Of a stretch of 64,000 nucleotides of DNA, positions 30,280 through 41,719 are shown in pieces. Position 1 is the stretch's first letter. Each line of letters starts with the position of its first letter. The notes under the pieces were generated by a model, which was given only the letters and a program-made list of their open reading frames with translations, did no database searches and was not told the DNA's origin. The position numbers and the translations under genes are program-made. This DNA comes from Escarpia spicata (taxonomy: Eukaryota > Annelida > Polychaeta > Sabellida > Siboglinidae), in NCBI GenBank assembly GCA_963995525.1, contig OZ023210.1, forward strand, positions 28,461,249-28,525,248. Direction: 5' to 3'.

Positions 30280-33271
30280 TTAACAAGATTTAACAAGATT
30301 GCCAACCAGAAAATTACTCTGGATGGCAGTTGGACAAGGAAGCCTTTTGGCTTATCGAGAGTCCAATATTTTTTATCTACATGTATCCCGCCTTTTTAAG
30401 GTGTGTGTCGATTTTATTTTTAAACATATTCACGCTACTAGCACCAACACAATCAGGAGATAATCTGTTCCATTCATTTACAGTCCTTTGTGAGAATGAG
30501 AACTTTCTTATATCTAATCTACACTGCTCCTTTACTAATGTAGCTTCATGTCCTCTGGTCCTTCTATCTTTCTTAACTGAGAAAAAAATGTTTCTATCAA
30601 TATTTTCATAACCATTCAATATTTTAAACACTTCTATGTGATCTCCTCTCAATCTCCTGGTCTCTAGTGTTGTTAAACCACATTCTTTTAGGCGTATTTC
30701 GTAACTAAGATCCCTCAGATTTGGTATCATTTTAGTCGCTCTCCTCTGTACTCTTTCTAGCATATCTATGTCCTTCTTGCGATATGGCCTCCATGCTTGT
30801 ATACAATATTCTAAATGAGGCCTCACTATTGTTTTGTACAGCGGTACTATGAATTCTTTTTTCTTATACGCTATATTTCGCCTAATTAATCCAAGGATTT
30901 GATTTCCCTTTGATGCTGCAATTCCGCACTGCTCTGAAACCTTCATATCAGCACTAATGGTTAACCCTAAGTCCTTTTCTTTTACAGTAGTACTTAGTAC
31001 AGTACCCCCCATTTTATATTTTACCTTTTCATTCCCATGACCTGTGTGGAGGCATTTACATTTCCCAAAATTGAACAGCATTTGCCACTTTTCAGACCAT
31101 TTGATCAACCTATCAAGATCATCTTGTAAATGCTGTCTGTCTCCATCACTTTTAATCCTTCTAAACACTTTTGTATCATCCGCAAATTTTAACACCTTGC
31201 TTGTTATATCATCGTCCAAATCGTTGATATATATTAAGAATAATATAGGTCCTAGTACTGATCCCTGTGGTACCCCACTCAATACCGATTTCCAGTTTGA
31301 AGTCTCCCCATCAACTACTACACGTTGTCTTCTGTCATTCAGCCATTTTTCTATCCAGTTTATTATACCATTTCCTATGCCATGGGCCTTTAGCTTAAGG
31401 AGTAATCTTTGATGTGGTACTTTGTCGAAAGCTTTTTGAAAATCTAAATAGATGATATCTACTGGTGATCCCTCATCTACCCACCTAGTGATGTCTTCCA
31501 AAAAACATAACATATTTGTTAAGCATGACCTCGCTTTTAAAAACCCATGTTGAGATGGGTTTATCAAGTTATGTTTAACAAGAAAATCCACCATGTGATC
31601 TTTAATTAGTCTTTCTAATAATTTGCAAATCACTGATGTTAAACTCACTGGTCTATAGTTCTCTGACTTGTTTCTCGAACCTTTTTTAAATAACGGTATA
31701 ATGTTTGCCTCTTTCCATTCTAAAGGAACCACTCCCTCTTCTAATGACAAATTGAAAACTGTTGCAAGCGGTGCGCTAATTTGTTCTACAATTTCCAATA
31801 GTAGTTTGGGCGGAATCCCGTCCACTCCAGGTGATTTATTATCCTTCATAGCCCTTATTTTCTTAGCTACCATTTCCGAGGTTACAACTAACTGTCCTAA
31901 ATAGTCTGAATCTGCCCCCTTGAACTTAGCCTCTGGTACTGGCAGTGAACTAATATCTTCCCTGGTAAACACTGAACTAAAATACTCATTCAGGTCTTCT
32001 GCCATTAAGAATCCCTCTGATATTGTATTTCCAGCACTATCTTCTAGAGGACCGACCTTATCCTGAACTTTCTGTTTGCTTCGAATATACGCATAAAAAC
32101 TCTTACTGTCATGTTTTATATTACTAGCTAATTTTTTTTCATAGCTTCTCTTTGAATTTCTAATTTCAGCTGTAGCTTGATTAAGTGCTTCTTTATAAAT
32201 GTTGTAGTCTTCATCATTTCCAGTACATCTATATGACTTCCACATCATTTGTTTATACTTAATTTTTCTAATGGCTTCTTTCGATAAGTGTTTCTTTTTA
32301 GACCGTTTCCCTTGTTTTTTGAAAGGTACAAATTTATCGACTATGCACTTAATTTCACTATTTAAGATATTCCAGCATTCGGTTGCTGTCTTATTCTTCA
32401 GTGTGTTATTCCAGTCTATCTTTGCTAAATATTTCCTCATGTCCTTATACCTTCCTTTGTGGAAATTTCTCCTATACTGCTTTTTACTATTCCTTTCTGA
32501 TTTTACTTTGATGGTAAAATGTATCTGGTTGTGATCACTACTCCCCAGTGGCTCACATATCTTGACATTGTCAACTAATTCTTTCTGTGAGGACAAAACT
32601 AAGTCTAACACATTCTCTCCCCTGGTTGGTTCTAGCACATGTTGAGAAAGGAAACTATCTTGTACTAAAACTAAAAAATTGTGGTCCTCACTCCCCATAC
32701 TCTGTAGAGATTTCCATTGTATATGCCCATGGTTAAAGTCCCCCATAATAATACAGTTCCGTTTGCTTACTTCCCTTATAGCGTTTTGTATTTTTTCATT
32801 CTCTTCTATGCTTATGTTTGGACTTCGATAAACTAACCCAACTGTTAACGTTGAGTTTCCTGTAACTATGTTACACCAAACAGCTTCTCCGCAATCTGCT
32901 TCTCTTTCTAATTTTATTTCATAAGCCTGGATAGATTCTTTAATATATAAAATAACTCCACCTCCCTTTCTTCCTATTCTATCTTTCCTAAACATTACAT
33001 ATCCTGTTAGTCCCAATTCGGCATCTGATATATCAGTGGTGGCCCACGATTCGGTTATACCTATTATGTGAGGGTCAATATCTTCTACCATAATGTTTAG
33101 TTCACTTCTTTTGTTTACTATGCTCCTTGCATTTAAACAAATGCATTTATATCCTGATTCAGAACAGTTTTCCAGGCTGTTCTTTGCCGATTTATTTCTG
33201 CTGTCTTTATCGATGCCTCCAGTTTCAGGCTTCTCTGTGAATCCCCCCTGCGAATCTAGTTTAAATAGATG
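30280..33271 (-). mobile_element. LINE insertion (CR1/Rex-like), 5' truncated, 965-codon open frame
   Basis: The element lies between CATAT at 30275-30279 and CATAT at 33272-33276, and the satellite reads through if it is removed. Its 3' end (left side) has a short tandem tail, aatcttgtta twice. The 5' end cuts off before any ORF1, so it is a truncated copy. Confidence 0.85.
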
Positions 33272-33274
33272 CAT
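30377..33274 (-). CDS. LINE endonuclease-reverse transcriptase, uninterrupted 965 codons
   Basis: APE-type endonuclease about residues 43-255: LNARS (48), GITESW (75), GDFNHGHIQW (178-187) and SSDHN (245-249). RT about 475-740: SPGVDGIPPKLL, YRPVSLTSVICKLLERL, YLDFQKAFDKVPH (Asp 611), GVPQGSVLGPILFLIYINDL and catalytic KFADDTK (697-702). A C-terminal tail follows with FSQRTVNEWNRLS. All catalytic motifs are present and no stop occurs. The ATG lies in the target-site duplication, so the natural start is probably missing. The enzyme would make target-primed cDNA in the nucleus if expressed. Confidence 0.9.
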   Translation of the reverse strand: MHLFKLDSQGGFTEKPETGGIDKDSRNKSAKNSLENCSESGYKCICLNARSIVNKRSELNIMVEDIDPHIIGITESWATTDISDAELGLTGYVMFRKDRIGRKGGGVILYIKESIQAYEIKLEREADCGEAVWCNIVTGNSTLTVGLVYRSPNISIEENEKIQNAIREVSKRNCIIMGDFNHGHIQWKSLQSMGSEDHNFLVLVQDSFLSQHVLEPTRGENVLDLVLSSQKELVDNVKICEPLGSSDHNQIHFTIKVKSERNSKKQYRRNFHKGRYKDMRKYLAKIDWNNTLKNKTATECWNILNSEIKCIVDKFVPFKKQGKRSKKKHLSKEAIRKIKYKQMMWKSYRCTGNDEDYNIYKEALNQATAEIRNSKRSYEKKLASNIKHDSKSFYAYIRSKQKVQDKVGPLEDSAGNTISEGFLMAEDLNEYFSSVFTREDISSLPVPEAKFKGADSDYLGQLVVTSEMVAKKIRAMKDNKSPGVDGIPPKLLLEIVEQISAPLATVFNLSLEEGVVPLEWKEANIIPLFKKGSRNKSENYRPVSLTSVICKLLERLIKDHMVDFLVKHNLINPSQHGFLKARSCLTNMLCFLEDITRWVDEGSPVDIIYLDFQKAFDKVPHQRLLLKLKAHGIGNGIINWIEKWLNDRRQRVVVDGETSNWKSVLSGVPQGSVLGPILFLIYINDLDDDITSKVLKFADDTKVFRRIKSDGDRQHLQDDLDRLIKWSEKWQMLFNFGKCKCLHTGHGNEKVKYKMGGTVLSTTVKEKDLGLTISADMKVSEQCGIAASKGNQILGLIRRNIAYKKKEFIVPLYKTIVRPHLEYCIQAWRPYRKKDIDMLERVQRRATKMIPNLRDLSYEIRLKECGLTTLETRRLRGDHIEVFKILNGYENIDRNIFFSVKKDRRTRGHEATLVKEQCRLDIRKFSFSQRTVNEWNRLSPDCVGASSVNMFKNKIDTHLKKAGYM

Positions 33275-33480
33275 ATAGTATCATACGCACTAACAGTCTG
33301 ACGTACTTGCACGCATATATTTCGACAGTATATATACGATTTAACAATTATCCGATTGAAAATACGCATTATTCCCATACTGCCCGAGCTTGCTGCTACC
33401 GTTTCTGATACGGCCGGGCATTATGGGAATTCCCATAACGACCCGGGCGAAGTGGGAATCATTCCCACTTTGCCCCGATT
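33272..33480. repeat. MITE-derived satellite, third block (array end)
   Basis: The array resumes after the LINE (tagtatcatacgcactaac) and ends in rearranged inverted-repeat pieces, including gggcgaagtgggaatcattc and cattatgggaattcccata. Confidence 0.8.
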
Positions 33481-34031
33481 CCGAAAACGCCCCGCAACAG
33501 CGCCATCTTGTGGATGACGATATTTCAATGACCAATGTTTTTTTTGTTTTTATACAGTATGGCATCATATGTTTCCAGCTATATATTTCAGGAATAAAAA
33601 TAGTGCTACACAAATTGAATAAATTATTGTTCTATTGAGTAGTTTTGTCACGGTACCAGACACGACGGATTTTATTTTACACGATTCGTGGCGTGGCTGC
33701 AGCTTTGCCCTCACCGGCGAGGAAGCGTTTTAGATTTGCTGTTGTTCTTGTAAATTTGGCGAACGGAGCTCTTTAATTTTAACATTTTATCTATTGTGTG
33801 ATACTAAGACGTACCAATATACATTTCCGATAATCCTTTCCTGTTCGTATAGACGGTAAGTATTTCACAAGATATTTCCAAAGAAAACAAACACTAGAAA
33901 TATGTTGATTTTAATTCATCTTCAAGTTCAACAAGAAAACATAACGAATGCCAAAACGAAAACCTTGCTGTTGCAGGCTTGCTTGAAGTTGAAACTGAGT
34001 TTATCTTTAATTTACCTTGAATCCTCCTCTT
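33481..34031. other. intergenic, nothing recognised
   Basis: No gene or repeat that I can classify. Confidence 0.5.
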
Positions 34032-34610
34032 CTACGTAGTAGTCAAGGAGTTGACGAGGAAGGGAGTCAAACGTTGACTCGTGTAATCCTCCGCCGTATT
34101 GCGTAAATATTTGTCAATGAACTGGTTGATGTTTTTGGACATTACTGCTGCTTCCGGAAGTCTTTTCCAGTCGTTAATTATCCGTTGGGTAAAGGAGTAC
34201 ATGCGTATATCTAATCTTGAGTGCACTTTGGTTATTTTGAAGGTATTCGTATTTTGGAAGGGTGCCCTCTTGTTTTGGTCTGTTTATTTTCCATAACAAA
34301 GAAATCTGCAGGAAGAATACTCTAACCTGTTGAATATTTTATAAACTTCCAATAAATCGGCACGCAGTCGTCTAGTCTACAGAGTCGTGATATTTAGCAC
34401 CTTAACTGTCTTTGGTAATCTAAGTGACTTAAATCTGAAATCATCCTGGTCGCCCTACGTTGCACCTTTTCTAATAAGTCTATATCTTTTTGTTTGAATG
34501 GGCGCCATGCCTGAATGCAGTAGTCTAGGTGAGGTCTTACTAATGACTTGTATAGTTTTACAACTATTTCTTTGGTCTTATATTTAATAGCTCTGTTAAC
34601 CCTCTCAAGG
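34032..34610 (-). pseudogene. LINE 3' fragment (RT tail), related to the LINE at 30377-33274
   Basis: In pieces, the minus strand reads LVRPHLDYCIQAWRPFKQKD and RRATRMISDL. It then gives an open tail, SRLDIRMYSFTQRIINDWKR followed by LPEA. The same blocks end the 965-codon LINE. It is truncated at the RT and frameshifted. Confidence 0.75.
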
Positions 34611-35237
34611 CCAGATTAAATTATTGAATCCTATTAAATCAAGAGCCTTGACAACTGCGCATGTGTCAGGTGTAGTCCATTCCGATTTTTCCGCTCCGCT
34701 GTTATCAATTATTTTCACGATTTCTAAACGTTTTTATTACTGTTAACTGTGTGAGGTACTATTTTAGATATACCAGAATATAATCCCATGGTGATATATG
34801 TGATCAAATCACACTAAGACACGATTTGACAAAGGTTTAGCCTTAGCTTCCATAACAACCAGTTCAAAACAAGATGGCGAATCTGTAAACAACTTACACA
34901 AAGTGCGCCAAAACCAAATCGCCCCTAAAACAACCAAAAATCAGTTCATTCACACAAAGCTTACTTATATTATACTGTTACAAATCCGGATTGTACGCTG
35001 TCAGCAACACACAAGAAACCAACAGCAATACAATATACAATACATTTTTACATTTTACTACTGTCTTTTACATCTACTGTGATCTTACTACTGTGATTTT
35101 ATATTAGCTGTGATATATAACTTAATCATAAAAGCAAAACCCACATCTATGGTGGAATATAATCTCTTGTTTTTGCTTTTGTTTTACTGCATTAACATAA
35201 CTGCACAAGCAAAGTAGCTTGTGCAATAGCTGTTACT
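34611..35237. other. possible 5' untranslated region of the downstream LINE
   Basis: No coding potential seen. It directly precedes the first LINE frame at 35238 in the same orientation; the 5' boundary is not determined. Confidence 0.35.
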
Positions 35238-36338
35238 ATGATGGTGTCACCCAAAATGGGCACACCAGTGGTAGTTCTGATTAGTATCATTGTTGCATTC
35301 ATACCCAAATTCCCGATACACCTGGACCATACCCAATTCACGGACGATCCAAATGGTCTGTTAACATATGACAGGTCTTGCTGGACTGACACAAGTATTA
35401 GACTGGCACTAGCTTTCACCAGAGACTCCCGTAACAAGTACCACACCAAACTGGCTTATGCAATTCCTACATCGGGACACAAAACATGTTATCTTGTCCT
35501 ACTAATCCAATGTGGGGACATCCAAACAAACCCTGGCCCAGTCAGACACCCCTGTGGATTTTGTAAAAAGCCTGTTGCTTCAAATCACCGAGCAATCTGC
35601 TGCGACCGGTGCAACCAATGGGTGCACATTAAATGTTGTGACATAAGTCCAGATCAATATAATCTCCTTTGTAACAGTTCCTGTTCCTGGCACTGCATGA
35701 AATGCGACCATCCTAACTACAGTCATTCCTTCTTCCAAGACCACTTATTGGAATGTTCTCACAACCGATATAATAGCCTTAGTGACACAGACCAAAATAA
35801 CCAAAACATTGACCCCCACACACAGATCTCTCAAACAAACACGAGTTGTACATCCCAAACCAGGGATCCAACCTTTGGACCAAACCCTAAAAATGCATCA
35901 ACCCCTGAACGTCGTAAGAAAACCAAACGTAACACACTTCTAATCAATACCAACAGTGTCAAAAGCATCGCAAAGACAACCCAATTAAAAACAACTATTC
36001 AGTCAAATAATCCTGACATCATATTCCTAGTCGAAACCAAAATAGACGAAAACTACCCTACCTATTCGTTCCTACCACCTAACTATAGCGCCATCCGAAA
36101 GGACAGAAACACCCATGGTGGTGGAGTTCTCATAGCCTTCCGCGATGACATTGTAGCAGAACCACTTACAAAACTAAATTCAAGCTATGAAATAGTATGG
36201 ACAAGAATCCATTTCACACGAAACAAATCCATATACTTTGCATCCTACTCCCGACCCCCCGGTGACCACCTTCAATCCCTTGAAGCTCTCCACGAATCCC
36301 TAACAAAACTGTACAGATCACAAAAAAACTTCTCCTAA
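35238..36338 (+). pseudogene. LINE N-terminal frame: leader, 2A-like site, PHD finger, endonuclease start
   Basis: 366 codons. A hydrophobic segment (VVVLISIIVAF, residues about 11-21) is followed by LVLLIQCGDIQTNPGP at about residues 86-101, matching the 2A core D-x-(E/Q)-x-N-P-G-P; skipping would fall between G at 35535-35537 and P at 35538-35540. A PHD-type C4HC3 finger follows (CGFC, CDRCNQWVHIKC, WHCMKC; residues 106-157). The endonuclease starts with LLINTNSVKS and FLVETKID, then GGGVLIAF. A frameshift at the A-run near 36325 separates it from GDFNLPDINW. Confidence 0.88.
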
Positions 36339-36884
36339 TGTAGTTATAGCAGGTGACTTCAACCTTCCTGATATTAACTGGGGCAAGCAGCAAACCACTG
36401 ACAACAGAACTGCCAGCAAGCATAACAAACTGCTTGGATTACAAAACATGGTCAACGATCCCACAAGAGTTGATTCCGGCAATATCCTTGACCACATACT
36501 CACTTCTAATCCATCGATAATTGCTAACACTCACACCACTCCCGGCATGAGTGATCATGAAGCTGTGACCTTTAACGTAAACCTAAATCCAATCCGTAAC
36601 AGTAAACCACCACACAAAGTGTTCCAGTATAAATCTGCAAACTGGGATATGCTTAAAGATGACATAAAACAACTAACAACAACATACTTTGACACGAACC
36701 CAAATTCAACACATGTCAACACAAATTGGAACCTTTTCCGGAATAATCTTACTTCATTAGTCAACAATAATATTCCCAGCCGCAATACCAAAGCAAAAAC
36801 CCACCTCCCCTGGATAACACGTGAAATAATAAGAATGCAAAGAAAACGCAACAAAAGCCATAAAAAAGCAAAACAAACGATGTA
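36339..36884 (+). pseudogene. LINE endonuclease C-terminal half
   Basis: Continues after the frameshift with VVIAGDFNLPDINW (36339 on), ILDHILTSNP and PGMSDHEAV, the GDFN and SDH endonuclease motifs. It stops after a Lys-rich linker at 36884. Confidence 0.85.
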
Positions 36885-38693
36885 ATAGTGACTGGGAAAG
36901 GTTTAGGCAACTCTGAAAACAAGCCACTAAAGCTGCAACCAAATCCTACTCAGACTATCTAAACAATCACATTGGAGACAGCCTAAAAACAAACCCAAAA
37001 CAATTCTGGTCATTCATTAAAGCAAACAAACGAGAATACATTGGCATCCCTACACTGCAAGTAAACGACCAACCAATCACAAATGATCACGACAAAGCAA
37101 ATACACTTAACAACCAATTTAGTTCCATGTTTACTCAAGAAATCTACCCCATCCCCCAACTAGCTCCATCCATCTATCCCGATATGCCCTCCCTCGAAAT
37201 CGGGATAGACAGATTAATAAAGCAACTGAAAAACCTGAACCAAAATAAATCTACAGGCCCCGACGAACTCCCAGCCTGAGTCCTTAAAGAGACTGCAGTG
37301 GAAATTGCCCCCATCATCACACACATTTTCCAGCAGTCATACAACACTTGCAAACTCCCAGATGACTGGCTCCAAGCACTAGTAACACCAATACACAAAA
37401 AAAGCCACAAATCAGACCCTGCTAATTATAGACCATTTTCGTTAACATGCATCCTCTGTAAAGTTATGGAGCACATCATTCTAAGCAACATGTGTAAACA
37501 CGTCATCATCCACTTCCAACATGGATTCCAACCAGGTCTGTCTTGTGAATCCCAACTCATCGAGACAGTCTACGACTGGATGAATGCTATGGACAATAAG
37601 ACACAAATAGATGCCATCCTACTCGATTTCACCAAAGCCTTCGACAAAGTCCCCCATAAAAGCCTCCTATTCAAATTAGCTTTCTATAGAATAACTGGAA
37701 ACACAAAACTGGATCAAATCGTTTCTATCCAATCGCAAACAGAGAGTCTCAGTCAATGGAGCCCTGTCGGACAGCACAAATGTTACATCTGGTGTACCAC
37801 AGGGCTCAGTCCTAGGACCTGTCCTATTTTTACTCTACATAAACGACATAACCGAAAATGTCCAATCTTCCGTACGTCTCTTTGCAGACGACAGCATTAT
37901 ATATCGCAAAATCACATCCGAAACCGACCACAAAACTCTCCAATCTGACTTGATCAAACTCCAAACATGGTCTAATAAATGGCAGATGGAATTTAACATA
38001 TCTAAATGTGTGCATCTCCCAGTAACAAACCAAACCAAACCCAGACTACATTCATATTCACTCTTTGGCATACCACTCTCTACCACCTCTAGCCACACAT
38101 CTTGGAATAAAATTAGTTTCTAAACTAACCTGGTCTAACCATATCACTGACATAGCTTCCAAATCTTCAAAAGTCCTAGGCATGATCAAACGAACCCTCG
38201 GATCATGCAAACCTGAAGTAAAATAAACAGTCTATAACATGCTAATCCGACCAAAACTCGAGTATGCCTCTCCCATATGGAACCCACACACTGCCACCCA
38301 AATTAAACACCTTGAAAGAGTACAACACTGTGCTGCCAGATTTGTCAGAAATGACCACAGACGCCAAACAAACGCAGCAGACCTAATTGCCACCCTTGGA
38401 TGGTCAACTCTTGAACGACGACGCATTATCAAACAAGCCATGACATTTTACAAAATATTAAATAACAATCAACATCACACCCCACCAGGTCTACTAACAC
38501 AGTAAAAAAACCATGGCCACTACGTAGCCCCTAGGTGCCGCATCAATGCAGCAGTGTTCTCTTTCTACCCCGAGCAGTTCGAATCTGGAATATGATTCCA
38601 CCACCGATTACTGAACTAGAAAGCCCCATAGCGTTTCAAACAGCGATCATGAACCTCCCTTTCACCACACCCAATCATCTAAAGTGCCTATAA
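36885..38693 (+). pseudogene. LINE reverse transcriptase and tail, multiple frames
   Basis: Frames carry KSTGPDELPA (then TGA), YRPFSLTCILCKVMEHIIL, HGFQPGLSCESQLIET, AILLDFTKAFDKVPH; then after a frameshift VRLFADDSIIYRK near 37870-37910, IRPKLEYASPIWNPH (38239-38505), and a tail FLPRAVRIWNMIP near 38560-38600. The catalytic residues are present but not in one frame. Confidence 0.85.
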
Positions 38694-38865
38694 AATAAAC
38701 AAACAATCTACCCACAACGCATGCGCACAAACAAGCACCACACAACTCCTGCGTTAGCTCAAGTTTGGGCTGTTTGGAGTAAATCACCTAAGACCTAAGC
38801 ATGTGCTGTGAGTGAATCGTGTGATATACTCGGGTTGTATGAATGCAAATAAATAAATAATTTTT

Positions 38866-39684
38866 GATCCGTTTCAAATAACATTTTCACTACATCTGAA
38901 GAATTAATTCCTGGTGTAACTAGCCAAGTATGTGACATATATGTCAATTTATTACCTAAATGCTAAAGTTTTACAAAAATTTAATACTTAAATAATTTTC
39001 AACAATTCATTAAAAAAAAATCATTAATAATTAGCGGTTACATGCTGCGTATGAAATGTTCATAAATTACTATGCTACAGAATGGAAAACTAATTAAATG
39101 TCTATGGTAAATAAAACTGAAATAATTTTAGTTTTTCAGAGTGCATGTATTTTCAAGATTTTATACCAAATGATGTTCTTTGTGATCATAGCCATCATCC
39201 AGTCTGAACTATTAAGTCGGTGTTATATTTAAAATGCGTAACCATAGTGCAAAACATTCCTCTTCGATGGCAGCATTCATTATAAACTTGATTCGAAAAT
39301 CCCACCAAAGTCCAAATCACTGGAGTTCAACATAATGACAATGTCGAGAATTACATCAAAGCTTAAAAAACACCACTCGCTACATCGTGTGGCACATTAA
39401 TACTTGTTTACAACAAAATAGACCGCTCAAAAGTTAGCATTTAATCATAGAAATCGCCTGCGAATGCGTGTTTTGGAATAATTTCTGGGTGCTTCCATGT
39501 TTATACCTGCAGCAAATGTTAAACTTTAATCTCGTTGGCTGAAAAGAAAGAGGGACCGGAAATTATGTGTCACTGCATTCGACTACAAAACCATGTGGTG
39601 GTTGGTGCTATTTATTTAGCCACGGAAATCGCCATCATTTCTAACTTTTGACGCTTCCCAGTGAAACTCCAATATTATTATATG
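38866..39684. other. intergenic, nothing recognised
   Basis: AT-rich, no supportable gene or element. Confidence 0.5.
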
Positions 39685-41476
39685 CTAACTGCCGAAATAA
39701 ATTGCCGTTATTGGATGACACTGTTTCGTGGTACCAGTTGAAATGTGCCCCTGTATTCGGGTGTATTCAAGCATTCTGGTCATGAGTGGGAGTCGGGTTG
39801 ATTCGGGCGTTCTGACCACGAGTGGGTTAATCATGCCTAGCATCGCATTAGCCTTATTTGATGCCTTAACACATTGCTCCATTACATTAAGTGTGTCTGT
39901 TATTATCACTCCCAAATCTTTTTCTACATGTGATGTTTCTATGGGGTTATCACCCATGAAGTAGTCGTATTGCCTGTTGTTATGACCGTAATGTACACTG
40001 CATTTTTCTGCATTAAACAACATTGTCCATTCAGCACTCCACCCGTGCAAGTTATTTAGGCCCTTCTGAAGTTTCTCAGCATCTTTACAGGATGTTACCT
40101 GACTGAACAGTTTTGTGTCATCAGCAAATTTTAAGAGATGGTTGCACACTCCTTTGTCTATGTCATTAATATATATTACAAATAAAATTGGATCCAAAAC
40201 AGACCCTTGGGAGACACCACTCTTAACAGGTGACCATCCTGAACTGAAACCATTTATAACGACACACTGTACTCTGTCAGCCACTGCGATATCCATCTAT
40301 TAACTGGTCCTCCTATCCCATGTGCATTTAGTTTTGTTGCCAGCCTGCAGTACGGGACTCGGTCAAAAGCTTTACTGAAATCTAAATAAATAGAGTCCAC
40401 TGGAAACCCTTTATCGTTATAGGATGTAACCTTATCTAGGTACACTAAAAGGTTCATAAGGCATGAACGTCCCTTCTAAAAACCATGTTGCGACTGTTTA
40501 ATCAAATCATGATTTTGAAGATGGCCAACGATTTCATCCTTGATGATGGCTTCCATTACTTTAGATATCTGTGATGTTAGACTTACATGTCTGTAGTTAC
40601 TGGGTTGTGATTTGATACCTTTCTTATATATGGGGGTAACATTTGCACTTTTCCAGTCTAGTGGAACTTCTCCCGTTTCCATGCTGTCTGCGAAGATTTC
40701 GCTTAGCAGTGGTGCAATGGCCGCGGCCACTTCTCGTACCATTGTCAAGTTTAAGTTTTCTATTCCAGGGGCTTTATATGGTTTAAGATGCAACAGCTTT
40801 TCCAGTACTACTGCTGTAGTTATCTCAATATACTGGAATGACTTCTCAGTTGTCTTGGTGAAAAAGTTCACAGCATCAGGAAGATTTTCTGTTACCTCGC
40901 CATTGACCACACTGAAGTGAAGTAGTCGTTTAGTACATTTGCTGTCTCGACTGAATCTATGATCACATTCCCATTGCTATTCAAAAGGGTGTCTTGTCTT
41001 AGTTTTGGTCCTAGTGTATGAATAAAAAGACTTCGGGTCTTTTTTATGTTGTTGGCACGTCTTTTCTCAAAATTTCGTTTAGCCTTAATCACTTCATTCC
41101 GGGCTTTGTTTAGTTGACGTTTGTATGCCTCGTACAGATTATATTTTCCTGTTTCTCTGTATTTCTTCCGTCTTGCCATTTCTGCTCGTTTAGTCATCCA
41201 TCTGGGTTTGGTCTTTCGTCTCCTTGTTGACACAGGGATAAAACTTTTCATTGTCGAATTAATGACTTTTAAAGATGTCCCATTTTGTGTGTACATTGGT
41301 GTCCTGGAATACCTGCTTCCATAATTCTCTAAACATTGTTTCATTCCATCATAGTCTGCCCTCTTGTAGTCGTAGTAAGTTTCTCTCCACTCTTTTATGT
41401 GAATAGACACTACAATATCACATATCACAATGTTGTGGTCACTGAAAGGTTCATTTACCCTAACTTGCTCAACCAT
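39685..41476 (-). pseudogene. decayed LINE (second CR1/Rex-like lineage)
   Basis: Minus-strand blocks in order: endonuclease end (PFSDHNIVICDIVVSIHIKE, 41476 on) and Lys/Arg-rich linker; RT start (PYKAPGIENLNLTMV, 40910-40476); IYLDFSKAFDRVPY (40457-40254); and SGVSQGSVLDPILFVIYIND, LLKFADDTKLFSQ (40296-39685). Three frames cover it, with stops between them. Confidence 0.85.
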
Positions 41477-41719
41477 ATTTGGTTCTTACCTTAAGTTCTT
41501 ACCTTAAGAACGGTCAATAATTGCCCAAGTTGAGCACTGAGACCGTCTCAAGGTTAGTTTTCTGTAGTGGTATTCCATTGTCTATTGATTTTGCTGCTAT
41601 TGTTGTTGCTGTTGGCGTTATTGCTATTTTTTCTCTTTATCTTGTCTTTTCCGGTTTGCCTAGTCTCTAGGCTCGATTGTGTGCGTGCATGCATGCATGC
41701 ATGCGTGCGTGTGTATGTG

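Larger units (their letters stand above)
35238..38865 (+). mobile_element. CR1-like LINE with 2A-like peptide and PHD finger, broken
   Basis: Plus-strand blocks: N-terminal leader, 2A-like site, PHD finger, APE endonuclease, RT, C-terminal tail (stop at 38691-38693), then a 3' end with aaataaataaat near 38850. Lesions include a frameshift at a poly-A run near 36325, another break near 36884, TGA at about 37277, and a frameshift near 37700-37750 ahead of the catalytic FADD. Inactive, but little is missing. Confidence 0.88.
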
